37,986 bases of DNA from Methanarcanum sp963640855 (GTDB lineage: Archaea; Thermoplasmatota; Thermoplasmata; Methanomassiliicoccales; Methanomethylophilaceae). The stretch is taken from positions 1 to 37,986 of the forward strand of contig CAVIAJ010000014.1 of assembly GCA_963640855.1 (NCBI GenBank), in the 5' to 3' direction. Numbering within the stretch: position 1 is the stretch's first letter; every line of letters begins with the position of its first letter. A program made the translations under genes and the position numbers. The notes below the pieces were generated by a model. That model had not been told where the DNA came from, did not search any database, and saw only the letters and a program-made list of their open reading frames with translations. Shown in pieces: positions 1-8,284 of the stretch.

Positions 1-265
1 CGTTTTTGTACCTGTCGTACTCGGGATGTTTCGATATCTCCAATCCGTCGAACCACGTATTACCTTTGTATTCAAGATTGAAGAAGGCATCCAACATACT
101 CAGATTCAATGATTTTCCGAAACGGCGCGGTCTTGTGTAGAGAAAGACTCCGTCTTCCGGGAACTGATCCAAAATCTGCCCTATCAGCATACTCTTATCC
201 ACAAAATAATAACCCTTATTACGAACGGTTATAAAATTCTGGATGCCGACAGGGAGTGGTTTCAT
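1..265 (-). CDS. AAA-ATPase-like protein, N-terminal fragment cut by window edge
   Basis: The 88 visible codons begin MKPLPVGIQNF at 265 and run off the window. The pattern of a YYFVDKS segment followed by TRPRRFGKSLNLSML resembles the N-terminus of the AAA-ATPase-like family (AAA-ATPase_like, often joined to a C-terminal PD-(D/E)XK-like nuclease domain). In that family the RRFGKS segment is the Walker A region. The start is supported by a TATA-like element about 28 bases upstream and no ribosome site, which suggests a leaderless mRNA. Members are often multicopy in gut and rumen microbes and their role is not established. The C-terminal half is outside the window, so the nuclease domain cannot be confirmed. 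Confidence 0.75.
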   Translation of the reverse strand, partial: MKPLPVGIQNFITVRNKGYYFVDKSMLIGQILDQFPEDGVFLYTRPRRFGKSLNLSMLDAFFNLEYKGNTWFDGLEISKHPEYDRYKN

Positions 266-288
266 AAATCAGGAGATGTGATGACACC

Positions 289-298
289 TTATATAATT
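289..298 (-). promoter_or_regulatory. TATA box of the AAA-ATPase-like gene
   Basis: On the minus strand this reads AATTATATAA and is centred about 28 bases before the start codon at 265. Transcription would therefore begin at or next to the ATG, giving a leaderless mRNA. Inferred from spacing only. Confidence 0.5.
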
Positions 299-503
299 CA
301 CCCGAAAAACCGACAATTACGGCAATATCTGCGATTATGTGTCCATGCGGGTTGCCATCGATTAAATAATCTCCGTATTTCACGTACATATTAACTGCCT
401 TACTGCAGCATCATTTCAATTACTGTCACATCTGGCATATTCACAATTGTTAATTCAAAATACCCAACACAATGTCAAATGAATGTTAACGCTGTTAAGC
501 ACA

Positions 504-515
504 TTTTAATATTAG
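504..515 (+). promoter_or_regulatory. Putative TATA box of sufCB
   Basis: TTTTAATATTAG is centred about 26 bases before position 535, giving a leader of about 12 bases that holds the AAGGTGAG ribosome site (536-543) in front of the sufC ATG at 547. The rest of the 281-base divergent region (266-546) shows no further gene or strong structure. Confidence 0.45.
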
Positions 516-546
516 GTATCTGCATGAACCCGTACAAGGTGAGAGA

Positions 547-1296
547 ATGCTGAACATCAACGATCTTCACGTCGAAGCCGGAGGGAGAGAGATCCTGAAG
601 GGCATCACACTTAATGTGGAGGAAGGAGAGACATGCGTCCTTTTCGGACCCAACGGATCCGGTAAATCCACGCTCCTCGCAGCCATTATGGGTTACGGAA
701 CATGCAAGGTAACGAAAGGAAGCATAATGTTCAAGGGAAAGGACATCACAGACATGCCTGTCGACGAGCGTGCAAGGCTCGGAATAGGCATGATGATGCA
801 GAGGCCCCCGAACGTCGTCGGTGTTAAACTCGGTGATTTGGTCAAAGCAACGGCACACGGAGGAAATATTCCCGATGCAACCGATTTCAGGATGAAAGAT
901 TTCCTTACAAGAGAAGTCAACGTAGGATTCTCCGGAGGAGAAATCAAAAGATCCGAATTACTCCAACTCACCGCACAGTGTCCCGAATTCGTTCTTTTGG
1001 ACGAACCGGAATCCGGAGTGGATTTGGAAAGTATAGATCTCATCGGAAAGAAAGTACATGATCTTCTCTACGCCGATGGATGCAAAGGATGCAGAAATTC
1101 CAGCTCCAAGAGACATGTTTCGTCGTTAGTCATCACCCACACGGGACAGATTTTGGATTACATCGGAGCGGACAAAGCATTCGTTCTCAAAGACGGACTT
1201 ATCAGATGTACCGGACGCCCGACAGACATCCTCAAAGACATCAGAGAAAGAGGTTACGGAGAGTGCATATCATGCAGAATGGTAAAGATGGAGTGA
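547..1296 (+). CDS. sufC: Fe-S cluster assembly ATPase SufC (SmsC type)
   Basis: SufC is the cytosolic ABC-type ATPase that drives the SufB scaffold during Fe-S cluster assembly. At 249 residues it has the usual length. Walker A (GPNGSGKST) is near residue 34, the signature FSGGE is in the middle, Walker B is FVLLDEPESGVD, and an H-loop follows in VITHTGQ. A strong AAGGTGAG site precedes the start. It is followed by sufB with overlap and no sufS, sufD or sufE is present. This two-gene layout matches the minimal archaeal SUF-like system (SMS). Unusual features are two CxxC pairs, C179/C182 just before the H-loop strand and C240/C243 at the C-terminus, which could bind metal. Confidence 0.95.
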   Translation: MLNINDLHVEAGGREILKGITLNVEEGETCVLFGPNGSGKSTLLAAIMGYGTCKVTKGSIMFKGKDITDMPVDERARLGIGMMMQRPPNVVGVKLGDLVKATAHGGNIPDATDFRMKDFLTREVNVGFSGGEIKRSELLQLTAQCPEFVLLDEPESGVDLESIDLIGKKVHDLLYADGCKGCRNSSSKRHVSSLVITHTGQILDYIGADKAFVLKDGLIRCTGRPTDILKDIRERGYGECISCRMVKME

Positions 1297-2486
1297 AGAG
1301 TGCACTTGAGAAGAAAGGTACGTACGGACCCGACGTAGATATCGAAAAATACGAATTGGGTTCGTTCAATCCTCAGAAGATCGATAATCTCGAGAAAACA
1401 GACAAAGACACGCTCGGAATTATGGAGGGTGTCGGAGTCATCGCAGATGAAAAAGGCCGTGACGGAACAATCATGTTCCTTGACAACGCAATGAGCCACT
1501 GCACAAACAAAGCCGAGGAAGGAGTGGATGTAATGTCCACCAAAGAGGCTTTGGAGAAGTTCGACTGGGTGAAAGACTACTATTGGAAAGCCGTAAGTCC
1601 CGAGAAGGACAAGTACACTGCAAAGACCTATCTCGAAGACGGTGACGGTTACTTCATCCACGTCAAACCCGGATACAAAGTAAAGAATCCCATTCAGACA
1701 TGCATGATGATCGGGAAGAAAGGCTCAATGCAGACTCTCCACAACATCATCATAGTAGATGAAGGCGCCGAGTTGGAAATCATCACGGGATGCGCAACGG
1801 GACACCATGTAAACGACGCATTACACATCGGTGTTTCGGAGATTTACGTGAAAGAGAACGCTTCTATCGTATTCTCAATGATTCACAGCTGGGACACCAA
1901 GACCGCAGTACGTCCGAGAACCGGATGTATCGTAGAGAAAGGAGGAAGATACGTGAACAACTACGTCCTCCTGAAACCTGTAGGAACGCTGCAGAGTTTC
2001 CCCGTATGTCAGCTTAACGGAGAAGGTGCTTCGTGTAAGATGAACACCATCTGCATTGCAAATGAAGAATCGGATGTCGACAGCGGAGGATGTGTTATCC
2101 TCAACGCACCGAACACTTCCGCGGAAATCATCTCGAGAAACATCGTTCACGGCGGAAGAATCACGGCACGCGGACGTCTCGAAGGACACGCGCCCGGAGT
2201 AAAGGCACACCTCGAATGTAAGAGCATCATGCTCTCGGACGGAGGAAGCACCAATGCAATTCCGGAACTTATGTCCTCGAATGCGGATGTCGAGATGACA
2301 CATGAAGCAGCCGTCGGTAAGATCGCAAGAGATCAGATCGAATATCTGATGTCACGCGGACTTACGGAGGATGATGCAATCGGAATGATTGTCAGAGGAT
2401 TCCTCGTAGGCGGTATCAACGGACTCCCCGAACACCTCAGGGACGAGATTGACAACGCAGTCACTAAAACCAACTTAGGAAACTGA
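1272..2486 (+). CDS. sufB: Fe-S cluster scaffold SufB/SufD family (SmsB type)
   Basis: This is the beta-helical scaffold partner of SufC. The 404-residue reading begins at ATG 1272, which overlaps the end of sufC by 25 bases. GTG 1293, overlapping the sufC stop as GTGA, is a possible alternative start that would give 397 residues. SufB/D-like features include the HNIIIVDEGAELEIITG strand region, the CATGHH segment and a C-terminal MSRGLTEDDAIGMIVRGF motif, which is diagnostic for the family. Being alone with sufC, it presumably acts as a SufB homodimer on an ATPase dimer. The pair is closed by a hairpin terminator. The function is confident; the exact start is not. Confidence 0.93.
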   Translation: MQNGKDGVKSALEKKGTYGPDVDIEKYELGSFNPQKIDNLEKTDKDTLGIMEGVGVIADEKGRDGTIMFLDNAMSHCTNKAEEGVDVMSTKEALEKFDWVKDYYWKAVSPEKDKYTAKTYLEDGDGYFIHVKPGYKVKNPIQTCMMIGKKGSMQTLHNIIIVDEGAELEIITGCATGHHVNDALHIGVSEIYVKENASIVFSMIHSWDTKTAVRPRTGCIVEKGGRYVNNYVLLKPVGTLQSFPVCQLNGEGASCKMNTICIANEESDVDSGGCVILNAPNTSAEIISRNIVHGGRITARGRLEGHAPGVKAHLECKSIMLSDGGSTNAIPELMSSNADVEMTHEAAVGKIARDQIEYLMSRGLTEDDAIGMIVRGFLVGGINGLPEHLRDEIDNAVTKTNLGN

Positions 2487-2490
2487 TCGG

Positions 2491-2531
2491 ATTTATCTCC
2501 GGCCGTTAAGGTCGGAGATAAATTCTTTTTT
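2491..2531 (+). terminator. Hairpin terminator after sufB
   Basis: A perfect 11-base inverted repeat has arms ATTTATCTCCG (2491-2501) and CGGAGATAAAT (2513-2523), and is followed by six T residues (2526-2531). It lies between the convergent sufB and helicase genes; the T tract favours plus-strand termination. Confidence 0.75.
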
Positions 2532-5133
2532 ATGATTTTGAAGGCTGATTTCCGGATTTCATACTGTCCGAATACAATCTGAAAGCTTCCACGATATCCG
2601 AAATCAACTGTCTCACGGCGTTATTGCCGATACCTGTTCTGGCACCGATATCTTTAATCTCATCATCAGGAAGAATCTTCACCGTCGTAATCGCTCTTTC
2701 GATCCCGTCTGCGGCAACATAAGCCACCCTGGCAATAACGAAAGCATCGCTCGGAGTAAGACCCGCATCTTTCAGAATTCCTTTCAGTTTTTTATCCTCT
2801 TCACTGAAAAGTTTTCTTCCGCCGTACTCGAATGCCCTTCTCAGTTTCACAACTCTCAGTGAAGAATCCGTCGTAAGACGGATGTTGACGGGGTCGTTAT
2901 CTCCTGTGTCTTCTCTCTTTTCAACGAAATCGACATAATCGTTTACATCTCCGCCGACAGGAATTACCTTCGTACCTTCATCCGCGACCAATCTTCCGAG
3001 AAGATCTCCTCTTACGGCTCTCTGTTTCCAGAATTCGTAATCACAGAAAATAATCAGCCTTTTCTTCGCACGTGAAACCGCCGTATTGATAACTTTCAGT
3101 CCGTCGTAAGGAGGTAACGAACTTGTGAAACGGTATGGAACCTGTTTGCTGGAAGTTCCGTTATCCGAAACACTGATTATGACAGTGTCCCACTCCTTTC
3201 CCTGAGAACCGTGAATTGTCATGATTCTTCTTTCATGGGCTTTCAGTCTCTTTGTTATCGCTTTTCTCTGATCCGTGTACGGTGTAATTACAGCAAAATC
3301 ACTCAAATCATCGACATTCTTTTTCACAAAATCCGCAACGGCATCCGCTTCCGCAAGATTCTCTCTCGTTTCGGGATTCAGTCCTTTGACATCGTAACAG
3401 TACATTTCCAACGTACCTGCGCTGCCGCTGATTCCGTTCATGTATACGCAGTCGTCCAATATCTTTGCAAGATTGTCCGCAAACCTGTGTGAAGATGTTA
3501 AATTCGCTGTCTGGGTCTCTTCGAATCTCGGTTCCCTGTCGTACAGATAATCGTCACGTGCATCCTCAATCGTACCGAAAAGATAGCTTTCGATATAACG
3601 TGCGGACTGATCCCACATGAAGGAATATTTCATGTAATCGTCATGTTCGACCCATGTTCTGATATTGTCCTTATCCAACTCGCACACCGGGGGCAGCTGC
3701 ATATGGTCTCCGAGCATCGCAATCGGCGGTCCGCACATGAAGACAGGCATAGTTTGGATGAGATTCGCATATCCCGCTTCGTCGATGAAGATATGATCTA
3801 CATCGATGATTCCGCCGTCGTCAAACATAGATCTGTGACGGCCCATGAGAATGAACGGCGTCATCGCCATAACCTTCACTTTTCTCATTCTGACAGCGGT
3901 ATCATACGGTTCCAATTCCATGAGTTCTTCATTATTTTGGAAAATAAGTTCTCTTAATTCCGAATCGGTCATCCCCTGATACTGAACAATATCCAATTCG
4001 GGCCTGTTGCGGTTCATAAGTGCCTCACATGTACCGTCGGCCCGGGATCTGAGGTTTGTTAGATCTACATTCGAAACCAATCCGATCAATTCATTATTCT
4101 GCTTGACAACTGCAACGATTTCATTCCATGCGACCCTGATTTCCGTTTCGATCTTTTTCTTCTCTCTGTACGGTGCTGCATCGTAACCTTCATTGTAAAG
4201 GCGCCGTATCAGTTCGAATTTAGGTTTCAGTGTCTCTACTTTACGTTCGAAAATAAGATTCGCAATTATCTTGTTGGACTGTCTGAGCTGTTTGACCCTC
4301 TTCATCCTGGCTCTGTCTTCGCACATTCCGGGATGCTCTCTTATGAATCCCGCGGTTGCGGAACCCATCCTCAGGATGTCTTTCTCGGGATCGATGTATT
4401 TGTGTTCCGGATCGTCCTGTTCGATAACTTTCAGAATACCGTTCAGAACCTGTTCTACGGAGTTGTTTGTAGGTGCGATGATTGCTGCTCTTTTTCCTTT
4501 TCTGACGTATGCGATAATCGATGTAGCAAGAACATACTGGGTCTTTCCCGTTCCGGGTGCCCCCCATATGTATGATAATCTGGAATTAAGTATCGTTTTT
4601 ACTGCTTTCCTCTGTTCCTCGGACGGAGTGCTTCCTGCAGGGAATGTATAATCGACATCTTCGGTGAATGAAGGCTTGGTTCCGGGATATCCTATCATGT
4701 CGCCGTGTTCCGTGAAACAGTCCAATGTTAACTTTATGAGCCATTTCATATCCACGATAATCTTGATGTCTTCATCGGAATGGTTGTTGATTATCTCCAT
4801 CAGCTTATCCGAAGGATATGCACGTACCGTCATCGACTGTTCGTCATAATCGTCAAAATACACAGAACAGCCGTCGGACTGTCCGTCGCCGAAATAGAAA
4901 TCTTTGTCTTCGATGCAGAGGCCGAGGCTGTCGGTGTCGTTAAGTTTGGTAAATAATGAGATGATAAGATAATCGCTCTTCCTCGTAACCGAACGTACTT
5001 CGTTGATAACCATCGACACAAGTTTGCTTTTGGTGAGATCCATTCCTTTCTGTACGGCTTCAATCTGTTCGTACATATCCTCGCAGGATTTGATTGCAAT
5101 TTCCCTCAATTTTTCGGAATTCAAATCAGTCAC
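2530..5133 (-). CDS. SF1 helicase, Dna2/Upf1-like (AAA_11/AAA_12)
   Basis: This is an 867-residue superfamily 1B helicase, predicted to unwind DNA or RNA with ATP. Visible motifs are Walker A GAPGTGKT (191-198), Walker B DEAG (451-454), motif III GDHMQLPP (475-482), motif IV SSHRF (547-551), motif V HGSQGKEWD (641-649) and motif VI NTAVSRAK (683-690). Residues 200-450 hold a long charged insertion between Walker A and B. The last 120 residues have a helix-turn-helix-like segment (DDEIKDIGARTGIGNNAVRQ) and no nuclease motif was seen. Its ATG overlaps the stop of the upstream OB-fold gene by 8 bases, so the two are translationally coupled. The precise role (repair, RNA turnover or defence) is unknown. 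Confidence 0.9.
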   Translation of the reverse strand: MTDLNSEKLREIAIKSCEDMYEQIEAVQKGMDLTKSKLVSMVINEVRSVTRKSDYLIISLFTKLNDTDSLGLCIEDKDFYFGDGQSDGCSVYFDDYDEQSMTVRAYPSDKLMEIINNHSDEDIKIIVDMKWLIKLTLDCFTEHGDMIGYPGTKPSFTEDVDYTFPAGSTPSEEQRKAVKTILNSRLSYIWGAPGTGKTQYVLATSIIAYVRKGKRAAIIAPTNNSVEQVLNGILKVIEQDDPEHKYIDPEKDILRMGSATAGFIREHPGMCEDRARMKRVKQLRQSNKIIANLIFERKVETLKPKFELIRRLYNEGYDAAPYREKKKIETEIRVAWNEIVAVVKQNNELIGLVSNVDLTNLRSRADGTCEALMNRNRPELDIVQYQGMTDSELRELIFQNNEELMELEPYDTAVRMRKVKVMAMTPFILMGRHRSMFDDGGIIDVDHIFIDEAGYANLIQTMPVFMCGPPIAMLGDHMQLPPVCELDKDNIRTWVEHDDYMKYSFMWDQSARYIESYLFGTIEDARDDYLYDREPRFEETQTANLTSSHRFADNLAKILDDCVYMNGISGSAGTLEMYCYDVKGLNPETRENLAEADAVADFVKKNVDDLSDFAVITPYTDQRKAITKRLKAHERRIMTIHGSQGKEWDTVIISVSDNGTSSKQVPYRFTSSLPPYDGLKVINTAVSRAKKRLIIFCDYEFWKQRAVRGDLLGRLVADEGTKVIPVGGDVNDYVDFVEKREDTGDNDPVNIRLTTDSSLRVVKLRRAFEYGGRKLFSEEDKKLKGILKDAGLTPSDAFVIARVAYVAADGIERAITTVKILPDDEIKDIGARTGIGNNAVRQLISDIVEAFRLYSDSMKSGNQPSKS

Positions 5134-5926
5134 CTCTCAGAATTTTGGATGAATTCGTAAGTTTCAGCTCCAGATTCCGGGAATAACTGTTGTATTCCGC
5201 ATTCACATCGGTGATACAGACATCGTTTCCGACATCCATTGATATTTCACCCCATGAGAAAAAATTCATCTTATTTCCGTCGGGGAATCTGAACACTCCT
5301 TTGACGGCGGGACCTCTTTCACCGGGTTCTCTGTATTTTACACTGTAAACTGTTCCGGAGACGATTATGCGGGTCATTCCCGACACTATATCGTCATAAC
5401 TTACGGCGAATTTCAGGTTTCTGGAATATGCACTTGATTGTATATCGGCGTCACATTCTTCGTAAGAACCGCCCCTGTCGTTCAGAACTATGGATTTCTC
5501 GTAATCGTCGTAAACTACTTTCCACCCTCTGAATCTGTAGGCTTTGCCTTCTTCGAAATCGGGCTCCCTGTTCCACAGGATTATTTTGGATTCGGAAGTT
5601 TCGTCTTCTATGAATACAGTGAACTTCAGATTGTCGTTTCCTGCAAAGGTTCCTCTGATTTCGGATACTTTTGCCGTGAAATTGATAACCGAACCGCGTT
5701 TGATGCCGAGATCGGAAAGCGGCGTATCCGGTTCGACAGGTGCGATATAATCGCGGTCGCTTCCGCCGTAATCTTTGATAATGGCTCTTTTCGAAGATTC
5801 GATGTCCATCAGGTATCTGTTGAGATAAAGGCTGATTCTTTCTTCCAATTCGGAGATTTCCACAGGCCTTTTGATCATGGTCTTCAGTGATTCTGCCTCT
5901 TTCCTTACATCTACATCTTCGTTCAA
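5126..5926 (-). CDS. OB-fold nucleic-acid-binding protein, partner of the SF1 helicase
   Basis: This 266-residue protein has a helical N-terminus (about residues 1-60) and a probable OB-fold at about 80-155. The OB-type pattern includes VINFTAKVSEIRGTF, a FTVFIEDETSESKIILWN strand pair and KAYRFRGWKV, resembling RPA/tRNA-anticodon-like OB domains. A second beta-rich half follows at about 165-262 and may be another OB-fold. The start is TTG at 5926, chosen because a TATA-like box sits about 33 bases upstream; an in-frame ATG at residue 17 is the alternative. It is the first gene of a two-gene operon with the helicase, so it probably presents single-stranded nucleic acid to it. That pairing is inference. 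Confidence 0.75.
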   Translation of the reverse strand: MNEDVDVRKEAESLKTMIKRPVEISELEERISLYLNRYLMDIESSKRAIIKDYGGSDRDYIAPVEPDTPLSDLGIKRGSVINFTAKVSEIRGTFAGNDNLKFTVFIEDETSESKIILWNREPDFEEGKAYRFRGWKVVYDDYEKSIVLNDRGGSYEECDADIQSSAYSRNLKFAVSYDDIVSGMTRIIVSGTVYSVKYREPGERGPAVKGVFRFPDGNKMNFFSWGEISMDVGNDVCITDVNAEYNSYSRNLELKLTNSSKILRGD

Positions 5927-5955
5927 GTGATCCCGTTTCCGGATTGGTTACGGTG

Positions 5956-5963
5956 TAAATAAA
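5956..5963 (-). promoter_or_regulatory. TATA box of the OB-fold/helicase operon
   Basis: TTTATTTA on the minus strand is centred about 33 bases before the TTG start, giving a leader of only a few bases. It shares a 285-base divergent region (5927-6211) with the putP promoter. Confidence 0.5.
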
Positions 5964-6131
5964 CTGTCTTGGGTTTTGGGATGTGTGTGACAAAGTCAGG
6001 GCAGAATCCGATGTTATGTAGGATATGAAAAAGAATCGGACACTGTACTGACAGCATCAGCGTAAATAACGGAATTAAACAAGTCTAAACATAACAAACT
6101 GCGGCCGATTGCATCGAAACATCGGTTTCTT

Positions 6132-6155
6132 TCAGTCAATAGTGTCAATGACTGA
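6132..6155 (+). promoter_or_regulatory. Putative operator upstream of the symporter promoter
   Basis: Perfect 7-base inverted repeat: TCAGTCA (6132-6138) and TGACTGA (6149-6155), separated by 10 bases. It ends about 10 bases before the TATA element, a position typical for a dimeric regulator. No regulator gene lies alongside. Confidence 0.4.
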
Positions 6156-6165
6156 CACGCCCTCA

Positions 6166-6175
6166 TTTATACTAT
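6166..6175 (+). promoter_or_regulatory. TATA box of putP
   Basis: The T/A-rich element TTTATACTAT is followed by TTGGAGAT (6199-6206) as ribosome site before the ATG at 6212. The leader would be about 15-20 bases. Confidence 0.55.
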
Positions 6176-6211
6176 AAAAGCATACCCCTTTGCTATATTG
6201 GAGATTTTAGA

Positions 6212-7747
6212 ATGGATATGTTAGTTCTTCTGGCCTTCGTCATCTACTTCCTAGTAGTTCTCGGCATAGGCTTCTTCTTCTACAACAAGACACATAACAT
6301 GTCCGATTATGTTCTCGGCGGAAGGGACATGAACCCGTATGTCACCGCGATGTCCGCACAGGCATCCGATATGAGCGGATGGCTGCTTATGGGACTTCCG
6401 GGATCCATCTATCTTATGGGAATGGGTAAGATTTGGATCGGAATCGGTCTCGCAATCGGTTCCTATCTTGCATGGCTGTTCATCGCAAGACGCCTGAGAA
6501 ACTATTCGGAAAAATGTGAAAACTCATTGACCGTACCTACGTTCTTCTCCAACCGTTTCAGAGAGAACAAAGGATACATCAGAATGTTCAGCGGTATCGC
6601 GACCCTTTTCTTCTTTACGATTTATGTCGCATCGGGATTCGTCGCGGGAGGAAAACTCTTCCACCTTGTGTTCCCCGATATCAGTTACGAACTTGCCGCA
6701 TCCATCACCTGTCTGATTATCGTTCTTTACACATTCTCGGGCGGATTCAAAGCGGTATGTTGGACTGACTTCGTACAGGCAATCATGATGATTGTCGCCG
6801 TTGTTGTCGTTCCTCTTGTCGCTCTCGGAGAAATCAGCGGAGGATGGGACACAGTCGCAACAACATTCGATTCCTTCGTGTCACACGGAACGGATCTTCT
6901 CTGGTCCGGCGGTTCGCAGATCAGTGCGATTGCACTGTTATCCTGTCTCGCATGGGGATTGGGATATGTGGGTATGCCTCACATCCTTGTCAGATATATG
7001 GCAATCAGGAACCCTGAAGAAATCAAAGTCGCACGCCGCGTAGGTACACTCTGGGTCATCATCGCTCTTGCAGCAGTGGGATTCATTGCGGTCATCGGAC
7101 GTGTATACCTCGGCAACCCCTCGAAATTCGATTCGGAGAACGTGTTCATTCAGATGGTTTCCAACCTCTTCGGTAATTCGTTACCGATCGTCGCAGGATT
7201 CCTTTATGCTGCAATCCTCGCCGCTATCATGAGTACAGCCGATTCGCAGTTGCTTGTTGCATCATCCGCTGTCACCAACGATCTTTATGACAAAGTTTCA
7301 AAGAAGAAACGCAGTGACAACGAACTTATGTGGATGTCGAGAATCTTTGTTGTTATTATTGCAGTAGTCGGTCTTCTCATCTCACTCAGCGGTAACAACA
7401 GCATCATGGACCTTGTTTCATTCGCATGGGCCGGATTCGGTGCATCCTTCGGACCTGTCATGGTTCTTTCACTGTTCTGGAAACGCATGAACAAGAACGG
7501 TGCACTCGCATCCATGATTGTCGGATTCATCACAGTTATTCTGTGGAACACATTCCTCATCTCGGGCGGTGTGTTCGGTAAAATCTTCGGATGCAACACA
7601 TTCATATTCGACACAGGTCTGTACGAGCTTCTGCCCGCATTCTTACTCTCACTCATCGTCGGTATCGTCGTCAGCATTATGACGGAAGAACCGACAGAAG
7701 AGATGAAGCAGGAATTCGACGAAGCAACTGCAGGTAAATTCTACTGA
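6212..7747 (+). CDS. putP: Sodium:solute symporter, PutP (proline) type
   Basis: This is a 511-residue integral membrane protein of the solute:sodium symporter family with about 13 predicted hydrophobic segments. The N-terminal signature SDYVLGGRDMNPYVTAMSAQ followed by ASDMSGWLLMGLPG is highly characteristic of PutP. A further conserved stretch, ILAAIMSTADSQLLVASSA, carries the sodium-site residues of the family. It would import proline or a similar amino acid or osmolyte with sodium; the exact substrate cannot be read from sequence. The gene stands alone, with its own TATA box, a candidate operator and a strong terminator, so it is probably regulated independently. Confidence 0.92.
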   Translation: MDMLVLLAFVIYFLVVLGIGFFFYNKTHNMSDYVLGGRDMNPYVTAMSAQASDMSGWLLMGLPGSIYLMGMGKIWIGIGLAIGSYLAWLFIARRLRNYSEKCENSLTVPTFFSNRFRENKGYIRMFSGIATLFFFTIYVASGFVAGGKLFHLVFPDISYELAASITCLIIVLYTFSGGFKAVCWTDFVQAIMMIVAVVVVPLVALGEISGGWDTVATTFDSFVSHGTDLLWSGGSQISAIALLSCLAWGLGYVGMPHILVRYMAIRNPEEIKVARRVGTLWVIIALAAVGFIAVIGRVYLGNPSKFDSENVFIQMVSNLFGNSLPIVAGFLYAAILAAIMSTADSQLLVASSAVTNDLYDKVSKKKRSDNELMWMSRIFVVIIAVVGLLISLSGNNSIMDLVSFAWAGFGASFGPVMVLSLFWKRMNKNGALASMIVGFITVILWNTFLISGGVFGKIFGCNTFIFDTGLYELLPAFLLSLIVGIVVSIMTEEPTEEMKQEFDEATAGKFY

Positions 7748-7790
7748 GAGGGTCGCAAGACCCTCTCTACCCTTCTTTTTTTTCTTTATT
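7746..7790 (+). terminator. Strong hairpin terminator of putP
   Basis: Perfect 9-base stem GAGAGGGTC/GACCCTCTC (7746-7754, 7759-7767) with a GCAA tetraloop, overlapping the stop codon and followed by a long T-rich tract (7773-7790). Confidence 0.85.
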
Positions 7791-7809
7791 CTTCGGAATA
7801 ACAATGAGA

Positions 7810-8199
7810 TTATTTTCTGATTTCAATCGCACCGACGATATTTCCGTCGATATCGGCGAATGTTGTAATTAACCCGATATCGATTCTTTTGGGATCGATA
7901 ATAAACTTCACACCTTCGTCGACAAGTCTTCTGTGAAGGTCGTAAGGACTTTCCGTAGAGAGAAACAATCCTGTGTTCGCTCCCGTTCTGTCGCTTACTC
8001 TCAGGACAATCATATCTTTTCCTACGGAAAGAATTGCAACATTCTCTCCCTCCGAAAGCAATTTCATCCCCAAAAGACGGGTGTAGAATTCAATCGATCT
8101 TTTCAGATTCTTCACGGGAATCGACACCATAGCCACACCTTTCGGCAGCCCTTCGTCAGTGTATATGAAACTCCCTCCGTGAGGATCCCCCAATGGCAT
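7810..8199 (-). CDS. VOC-superfamily (glyoxalase/bleomycin-resistance-like) protein
   Basis: This 129-residue protein has one glyoxalase/VOC fold unit pair. VSIPVKNLKRSIEFYTRLLG is the typical first beta-alpha module, and FADIDGNIVGAIEI is the typical last strand pair. Such proteins are metal-dependent isomerases, dioxygenases or antibiotic-binding proteins; the substrate here is unknown. The start at MPLGDPHGG is chosen because TTTATTA lies about 25 bases upstream, indicating a leaderless transcript. A longer reading frame continues upstream but would run under the divergent Mrp gene. It converges on putP across the terminator. Confidence 0.8.
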   Translation of the reverse strand: MPLGDPHGGSFIYTDEGLPKGVAMVSIPVKNLKRSIEFYTRLLGMKLLSEGENVAILSVGKDMIVLRVSDRTGANTGLFLSTESPYDLHRRLVDEGVKFIIDPKRIDIGLITTFADIDGNIVGAIEIRK

Positions 8200-8220
8200 G
8201 TATGCCAAATAGGAAACGGC

Positions 8221-8228
8221 TAATAAAG
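8221..8228 (-). promoter_or_regulatory. TATA box of the VOC gene
   Basis: Minus-strand CTTTATTA is centred about 25 bases before the ATG at 8199. This spacing supports the short start and a leaderless mRNA. Confidence 0.5.
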
Positions 8229-8251
8229 AGTTCACCATTACCGCATAAGAT

Positions 8252-8270
8252 GAAGCCTGTGTATGGCTTC
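8252..8270 (+). promoter_or_regulatory. Small hairpin in front of the Mrp gene
   Basis: GAAGCC (8252-8257) and GGCTTC (8265-8270) form a 6-base stem with a 7-base loop, ending 14 bases before the ATG at 8285. It may be a 5' UTR structure or an operator; its function is unknown. Confidence 0.3.
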
Positions 8271-8284
8271 GAAGGATCGATATC

